NCBI GenBank assembly: GCA_030761205.1
Contig: JAULJL010000010.1
Span: 4,283,001-4,347,000, forward strand
DNA length: 64,000 nucleotides
DNA from: Fremontodendron californicum
Taxonomy: Eukaryota; Streptophyta; Magnoliopsida; Malvales; Malvaceae
Direction: 5' to 3'
Shown: one piece after another, positions 57,973-64,000 of the stretch
Layout: each line of letters begins with the position of its first letter
How positions within the stretch are numbered: the stretch's first letter is position 1
Position numbers and translations under genes: made by a program
The notes under the pieces: generated by a model
The model's database searches: none
What the model saw: only the letters and a program-made list of their open reading frames with translations
Told to the model about the DNA's origin: nothing

Positions 57973-58303
57973 AAGGTTATATGTATATATATCAATTGGC
58001 AATAAATTGAAAAATTCAATTTGAATATAAAATCACAGACAATTTATGATTTAACCGATGTGAAATAACATTATTTTAACAGATCCCATCACTTGTAAGT
58101 GGAGACTGAACAACCTACCATGAAGGGGATGACAAGCCGAAGAACATGCAAGAACAACATAAAAGATTTTGAACTTTGATACCATGTTAAGAATCAAACT
58201 AGAATATAAAATCAATCGGTAATAAGTGAAGAGACATAACTTGAATATAAAATTACAAACAATTTAAAATTTAATCGATTTGAGATATCATCATTTTAAT
58301 AAC
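57973..58303 (-). mobile_element. Second TRIM-type element
   Basis: On the minus strand: a 5' LTR at about 58303-58185 ending TTCTTAACA, directly followed by the primer binding site TGGTATCAAAG (58184-58174), about 90 bases of internal DNA with GGCTTGTCATCCCCTTCATG, then a 3' LTR at 58081 to about 57973 starting TGTTAAAATAATG. The LTRs share TTTATATTCAA, AAATTGT and GATTAAAT-type phrases. The outer ends are worn, so limits are approximate. The primer site is the classical one for methionine-type tRNA. Non-coding. Confidence 0.7.
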
Positions 58304-58730
58304 TCAAGTTAACTGAAGAGATAATCAAGTTTGTGTGGAAATGAGAAATGCACCCACTTAGTCAAAAAATGACAAAAAGAAAGGTTGAGCAATCCAACCA
58401 AGAGAGAAAGAGAGGCAGACGAAAGAAGTATCTTCCGCCCACTTTGAGTGAGCTTTTCTTTTTTTCTTTCTCCACTTTGAGCCACCATCCCCATGTGCTT
58501 CGTAGAGCCTAAGGTCACTTAAGCTGAAAATATCAAGATGACCTATTTCTATTCCTTCATGCTTCGGCAAAGTGGGTAAATTTTGACAAGGTAACTCAGT
58601 TTTTTTTTCTTTTTTCTTTTCTACTCAAGGTTTTTCAGGATTGAATTTTAGTTACGAAAATTAAGAATTTAATATTTTATCAACAGATTACATGATTGGT
58701 GGCATGACAACAACATTCTATAAAGCTAGA

Positions 58731-58995
58731 CACTACCAGAGAATGCTTGAGCAGTGACGGAAAATTTCTCCGTCACTATTTTCCATCATTGATATAGCTT
58801 AATAGTGACGGAGTAGTGACGGAATTGTGACGAAAATTATCTTTAAATGAAAATCATTCCTTGTGATAGAAATTAGTGACGGACTTGTGACGGATAAGTG
58901 ACGAAATTAATATTCCGTCACAAAGTTTTGACTGCAAATGAAATTAATTTCTCACTAATACTCTGTGACAAACCGTCACAATTTTTGAAATCTAT
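58731..58995. mobile_element. End of a CACTA (En/Spm-like) element or deletion derivative
   Basis: CACTACCAGAGAATGC is followed by many subterminal motifs TAGTGACGGA / TCCGTCAC in both directions, the usual structure of CACTA ends. The opposite terminus (ending TAGTG) was not found, so the element is cut. No transposase. Confidence 0.7.
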
Positions 58996-59373
58996 TTGGT
59001 TTGAGATCTTTTTTTTTTTTTTTTTTCTTAATGACTCTAGAGTTTTAGTTTCAAATTTTTTTTCTTAATGACTTAATAAGTGTTATCTATGTGGTTTGAG
59101 GTCTTATTTCATTGACAAACATGTTATCGAATAGGTCAAAGAGGAAGTATTGAAATTTTCAAATTTTATGTTCAAGTTTCATCATGTGTACAACATACGT
59201 TTTTAATTTAATTTGTTTATTTGACTTTTCTTTTAATTTATTTTATTATGATAATATATGCTAAAAGTTATTTGATTGTAATTAAAAATTTTGTGGATAC
59301 ATGTATTGTAAGAGAAGAGGCAAAAGGAGCATTTGTCTTCTTATAATGTTTTTTTAATTATATGATGGTATTA

Positions 59374-59408
<35 letters not shown>

Positions 59409-61534
59409 TAATTTTATTTTTTTTGTAATTATATGTCCCTATCTCCTAAGTTTGAACCCATAATTTTGCCATCTTCTTTATTTTATTTATATTTGAGCTG
59501 AAAGAGACCCCAAAGTTTAAAGTGATTAGATTGATGATAAGGCTAGCCCTTGGGAAAATTTCCTATATCCTTCTACCCACTAATTTTTATTTTCCCTTTT
59601 GTTATTATATATAAATATCATCAAAAATAAATAAATTATCATATTGTTTAAGATTTGTGGAATTGTGGTACCAAGATAATAAAGCTCTTTTAAAAATACT
59701 TTTGATTATAATTTTTAGGTTATTCAACTCTATCTACTAGGTCAATGTTATTGATGAAACCTTAACTAGAAGATCATCTTTGAATTCAATGTAAAAGCTC
59801 TACCTAAATTCATGAGACTTATTTAACCATTTTTTATGTTATAATTAAATAAATCCCTCTAAAGGCACAAAACTAGCAAAAATAGTTTGTATAATCCATC
59901 TATGTTTACTCCAATAATAAAGTTACAAAGTAAAAAAATATTATAAAATATAATTATTATAAAATATTTTTTAATATTATCAAAATCGAACTGAATCGGG
60001 TGACTCGGGTGAACCAAAAATGGAAAGGTAATCAAGTTTTGAAATATATAAAAGTGGATGAGACTTGAATTGGGATAGAACCGTTAAAAAAGTTGGGAAA
60101 AAAAAATCATTGAATCGAAAAATTGAGAAAACGGAAAAGTTTAAATTAAATCATTTAAAATTTATATTTAATTTGTGTTTTAACTTTTAAGTATGTTTTT
60201 TTTAGTTGTTTTAAGGCTAAATCTTTTTTCTTTTAAAAATTTCTTTATTTTTTTTTTTTGAAAATACAAAAGATTTTTTTCACCATATTGATATCGAATC
60301 AATTGAATCAATTGAATTAGGCATCAAATTACTTCAACATTCTATCCGATTATTACAAAGTTGATATTTTTCTATCCTTACTCGTTCCTTTTTCTTTTTC
60401 TACCCAGCAAAACCCAAAGAATTTGAAACAAAGGAACTCAAAACCATAGGTATTAATACTTTGCCAATAGGAAAGACAAGGCTTAAGACTCAGGAGCTAG
60501 TGTCGTAGGCAGAGACTCTCCGGGACACTCCTCCCACTTGGGCAAAAGCACTAGCACATGAAAGCACACAAAAATTAAAGCTGATCCACAAGGGGGTTTA
60601 GACAAAGACAAAATATACACATGTGGTAACCTATAAATAATATTTGATGAAGTGATCACATCAGAAAGAACTAAGAAGAGAAAGTTGGTGTTGACACAAG
60701 GTGAGCAAAGCAGCAACCATTTTTCAAAGTGGCAATGGCAATGGCAATGGCAAAGAGCATGTGGTTTATACTATCCCCAGACCATGTGTGGCACATGGAC
60801 AAATCCCAGCGGATCCCAGGAATTGCGTGCTTGTTTGTTTGCACATGATTTTTCTTCCCCCAAATGATTTGCTTTTGCTGAATATATCATTCTTTTGATT
60901 GAGTACAACTGGTAGTTCAATAGTTCATCACTGAAATACAGAGAGGGAGAGGGTCCCATGCATTTTTGCTTGTCATCACTGCCTTCTTCTTTTTTTTTTT
61001 TTTTTTTTTTTAAAGATTTGGTCTTAGATTCTTGATGACGATGACAATCAAAGTTTGATTGATATCCTCCCACTCAACAAGCAAATAGCAATACAAATAC
61101 TAAATCTAAATTCTAAACCATTAAAAATGATGGTTTTCAAGTAGTCTTAAGTTTTCTTGGATTTTACCCAACTTTCCTTGTCTTGGCTCTTGAGAATTGA
61201 GATGATTCCCTCCTGGTTATCCATTCAAGGCCGAGTCATCTCATCTCTATCTCTGCTTGAGGGTCCCCCCTTCGACCTGTAGTCCTGATAAAAGATAAAA
61301 GTAGGGCGCCATATGGAAACTTTGAAGCAGGCCTTGCTAACCGATCAATCCCAACATTGATGGCAGACAAAGGCCAACACTCCAAGTGCAATATAATAAT
61401 ATAAACACACGCCAACTTCCTCGATAAAACACGGAATCGTGCGGTGAGCCAAAAAAAAATGATATAGATACTGATATTTTAATTTAAAATCAGCTGAATA
61501 TTAATCTATCTATATTAAAGTTCAAATAGATTGT
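58996..61534. other. Spacer without recognised genes
   Basis: Holds an (AT)n run near 59378-59402, a copy (60275-60390) of a segment at 55735-55850, a (TGGCAA)n stretch at about 60731-60755 and a T-run near 60990. Frames at 60483-61073 are not recognised. Confidence 0.5.
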
Positions 61535-61890
61535 TCCATTTGACATTTGTCCCTATACTATTTATTGTCTCCAATTTTTGGAACATCTGTTTCGTGAAAC
61601 GACGCCGTTTTGTTTCAATGTTCTTTGTTACCGTTTGTGCGCATTTATTGTAAAAAAAATTTAAAAATATGCTGTGAATAATCAAATTATTATTAAATGA
61701 TATAATGAATTAAAATAATTTTCCAAGTAGCTTGCCCCATTTTGACACATGTTCCCGCACTATTCATTGTCTACAAATTTTCGGAGCATCTTCCCCGTGA
61801 AACGATGTCGTTTTGGACAAATTTGAAAAATATGCTCTAAATAATCAAATTATTGTTAAATGATATAATGAGTAAAAATAATTTTAGGAA
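61535..61890. repeat. Two-copy tandem duplication with ACGACGCCGTTT motif
   Basis: Units at about 61535-61720 and 61725-61890 share TTCATTGTCT / TTTATTGTCT, TCGTGAAACGACGCCGTTTT (second copy CCGTGAAACGATGTCGTTTT) and AATATGCT..AATAATCAAATTATT. Followed at 62130-62340 by another tandem repeat of TTTATGTTTTAACTTTATTT. Confidence 0.7.
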
Positions 61891-62689
61891 AAAAATAAAA
61901 AAAAATTATTATAAAGGCATTTGTAAAGACACAATTACCATTATATAACAACTTTCTCCTTTCTCCTTTCTTTTTCTCTTATTTTTTATTTTTTATTTTT
62001 TAAAAATTAAAATTTAAATAATATACATAAATGATTTTTTTATTTAAAATACTTTTTTTACATTTAATTTTTGCTATTAACTTTTAAAAATTAACCTTTT
62101 TAAAAAATAACATTTTTTCCTCTAAAATTATTTTTCCTTTTTTTTTTGAATTTAAAAGAATAAATCTTTAAATATTTTATGTTTTAACTTTATTTTAAAT
62201 TAAACTCTTTAAAAAATAATTTTTTTTCCTAAAATTTTTTTTCCTTTACTTTTTTGAATTAAAAAAAATAAATCTTTAATTATTTTATGTTTTAACTTTA
62301 TTTTAAATTAAACTTTTTAAAAAATAACTTTTTTTCCTAGAATCATTTATTCTTTATTTTTTTGAATTTAAAATAATTTACTTATTGACACATTACAAGA
62401 TCCATTACATCATTTAATAATAATTTACTTATTAACAGCATGTTTTCAAAATTACCCTTTGTTGTTTGTGTAATACTGAGCATTTATTGTTTCTCTATCA
62501 CATGTTACTCCTTGCATTAAAGTAAGCCTGCTCCATTAATACAGTAACTCTGCAAGAATAAATGTTTCTTGCGCGTCTCCATTAAACCAACACTGCAAAC
62601 AGGTGCAAATTAATGAGCCCGACGCGTTAACCCTTTAGCCCTCCATTTAATTTCCGTTGTCTTCTCTGCTTTAACTCAATTACTCAACT

Positions 62690-63680
62690 CCAATCATTAA
62701 TGGTTATGAGCACATTAAATGCTTTATCATTAACTGTTATATACCTCACTCTTTTCATCTACACACCTTATTGCCTTATTAATGGTTATGAGCACATTAA
62801 ATGCTTTTCATTAAATGTTGTATACCTCACTCTTTCCAGCTACACTATCGCTCTCTTACTTCTTTGTTTTGTTTTTACCAGATTAAATTCTTACGCGTTA
62901 AAACACATTAAATGCTTTTCATTAAATGTTGTATATCTCACTCTTTCCAGCTACACTATCGCTCTCTTACTTTTGTATTTTGTTTTTACCAGATTAAATT
63001 CTTACGCGTTAAAATCTTACGCCTTAAACTCATTAATTAAATGCTTAATCATTAAATATTGTATACCTCACTCTTTTCATCTACACACGTTATTGCCTTA
63101 TTAATCCTTATGAGCACATTAAATGCTTTTCATTAAATGTTGTATACCTCAATCTTTCCATCCACACTATCGCTCTCTTACTTCTGTGTTTTGTTTTTAC
63201 CAGATTAAATTCTTACGCGTTAAAATCGTTAATTAAATGCTTTATCATTAAATGTTGTATACCTCACTCTTTTCATCTACACACGTTATTCCCTTATTAA
63301 TTACTAATGGTTATGAGCACATTAAATGCTTTTCATTAAATATTGTATACCTCACTCTTTCCATCTACACTATCGCTCTCTTACTTCTGTGTTTTGTTTT
63401 TACCAGATTAAATTCTTACTTCTTACGTGTTAAAATCATTAATTAAATGCTTTAATATTAAATGTTGTATGCCTCACTCTTTTCATCTACACACGTTATT
63501 GCCTTATTAATGGTTATGAGCACATTAAATGCTTTTCATTAAATGTTGTTTACCTCACTCTTTCCACCTACACTATCGCTTTCTTACTTCTGTGTTTTGT
63601 TTTTACCAGATTAAATTCTTACGCGTTAAAATCTTACGCGTTAAAATCATTAATGGTTACCCTGTTCTAACGCGTTAACA
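62690..63680. repeat. Higher-order minisatellite
   Basis: About 1 kb made of two alternating units. Type A contains ATTAAATGCTTTTCATTAAA, CACTATCGCTCTCTTACTTC and TTTTTACCAGATTAAATTC. Type B contains TTTATCATTAAATGTTG and TTTTCATCTACACACGTTATT. The shared ATTAAATGCTT core occurs nine times (near 62716, 62797, 62908, 63036, 63118, 63231, 63320, 63436, 63520), with ACGCGTTAAAATC at the joints. The long open frames here come from the repeat and are not genes. Confidence 0.85.
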
Positions 63681-64000
63681 TCTTTTAGCATATATATATA
63701 TATATATATATTTTTGTCCAGCGATCCGAAGGGTGTTCTCTGTCCACCGGTCCGAAGGGTCTTCTCTCTCCAGCTTTTGTCTTCAGCTTCTCCAATGTTC
63801 CCTTCATTTAATTTAATTAAATTAAACTTTGTTTATTTAATTTGTTTTAAATTTTTCTCCACTTACTTTTCTCTTTTTCACAGAGTCTCTCCCCCGTCTG
63901 CACCAAAAAAAACACATCTTCCCTTTCTTCACCTCCTTCATCCTCCTACCTTTAGTCCCGGTCGTTCACCCACATCTAAAAAATCTATAAATAGCCCCTT
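63681..64000. other. Pyrimidine-rich DNA at the window end, possible 5' flank of a gene outside
   Basis: After an (AT)n run (63690-63711) there is a repeated GATCCGAAGGGT / GGTCCGAAGGGT phrase, then CT-rich DNA, ending in a TATA-like CTATAAATAG at about 63986-63995. This looks like a promoter for a plus-strand gene beyond the window, but no coding sequence is visible. Confidence 0.4.

Noticed and set aside
62700..63446. Two long frames with repeated HIKCFSLNVVYLTL
   Set aside because: Translation of the minisatellite; the repeats give openness without selection.
62690..63680. CRISPR-like array
   Set aside because: Repeats are long, in two types and without unique spacers; this is a plant nuclear sequence.

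Overview
The window is nuclear DNA of a dicot plant. It is AT-rich (judged by eye), has genes with many GT-AG introns, carries a nuclear-type tRNA and is crowded with small plant transposons. The gene order helps too: an AINTEGUMENTA-like gene, a U-box/pseudokinase gene, SKIP34, an ecdysoneless homologue, a nicotinamidase and a NET2-type exon. From memory, Arabidopsis carries the first, second and fourth side by side at At5g65510-At5g65490 (AIL7, PUB50, ECD-like), and NIC1 beside NET2D at At2g22570/At2g22560. The window therefore looks like an ancestral eudicot block. A rosid, perhaps Malvales, is plausible, but the sequence alone does not fix the species.

Layout. 1-4139 (-): AIL6/AIL7-type double-AP2 transcription factor, nine coding exons seen, 3' end outside the window. 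4.1-17 kb: long AT-rich spacer with degenerate inverted-repeat elements and one tRNA-Ala(CGC) at 14.8 kb. 17.1-22.2 kb (+): USP / coiled-coil / pseudokinase / U-box protein in eight exons. 22.2-25.9 kb: repeats, including a complete 451-bp TRIM with its target duplication. 25.9-26.1 kb (-): SKIP34-like gene. 26-31.4 kb: spacer, then a heavily deleted Ty3-type retrotransposon with one LTR. 32.0-37.5 kb (+): ECD/SGT1 homologue in five exons. 37.5-47.6 kb: a rearranged zone with an inverted copy of the ECD 3' end and an inferred tandem duplication carrying the nicotinamidase gene (41.3-43.5 kb, +) and an orphan first exon of a NET2-type actin-binding protein (45.3 kb, -). 48.6-50.6 kb (-): two-exon conserved plant gene of unknown function. 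50.7-64 kb: no gene recognised, but an intact non-autonomous hAT element, a second TRIM, a CACTA end, a Helitron-like element and a high-order minisatellite.

The genes do not form a pathway. They are independent housekeeping or developmental genes held together by ancestry. The clearest new patterns are in the repeats. One ~180-bp inverted-repeat (MITE-like) family has eight copies; the five full intronic ones lie in three genes and all face the same way relative to transcription. Two Mutator-like MITEs have exact 9-bp target duplications inside introns. The tandem duplication appears to have lost one nicotinamidase copy. Exon boundaries were derived by hand from splice sites and reading phase; no alignment or search was run.
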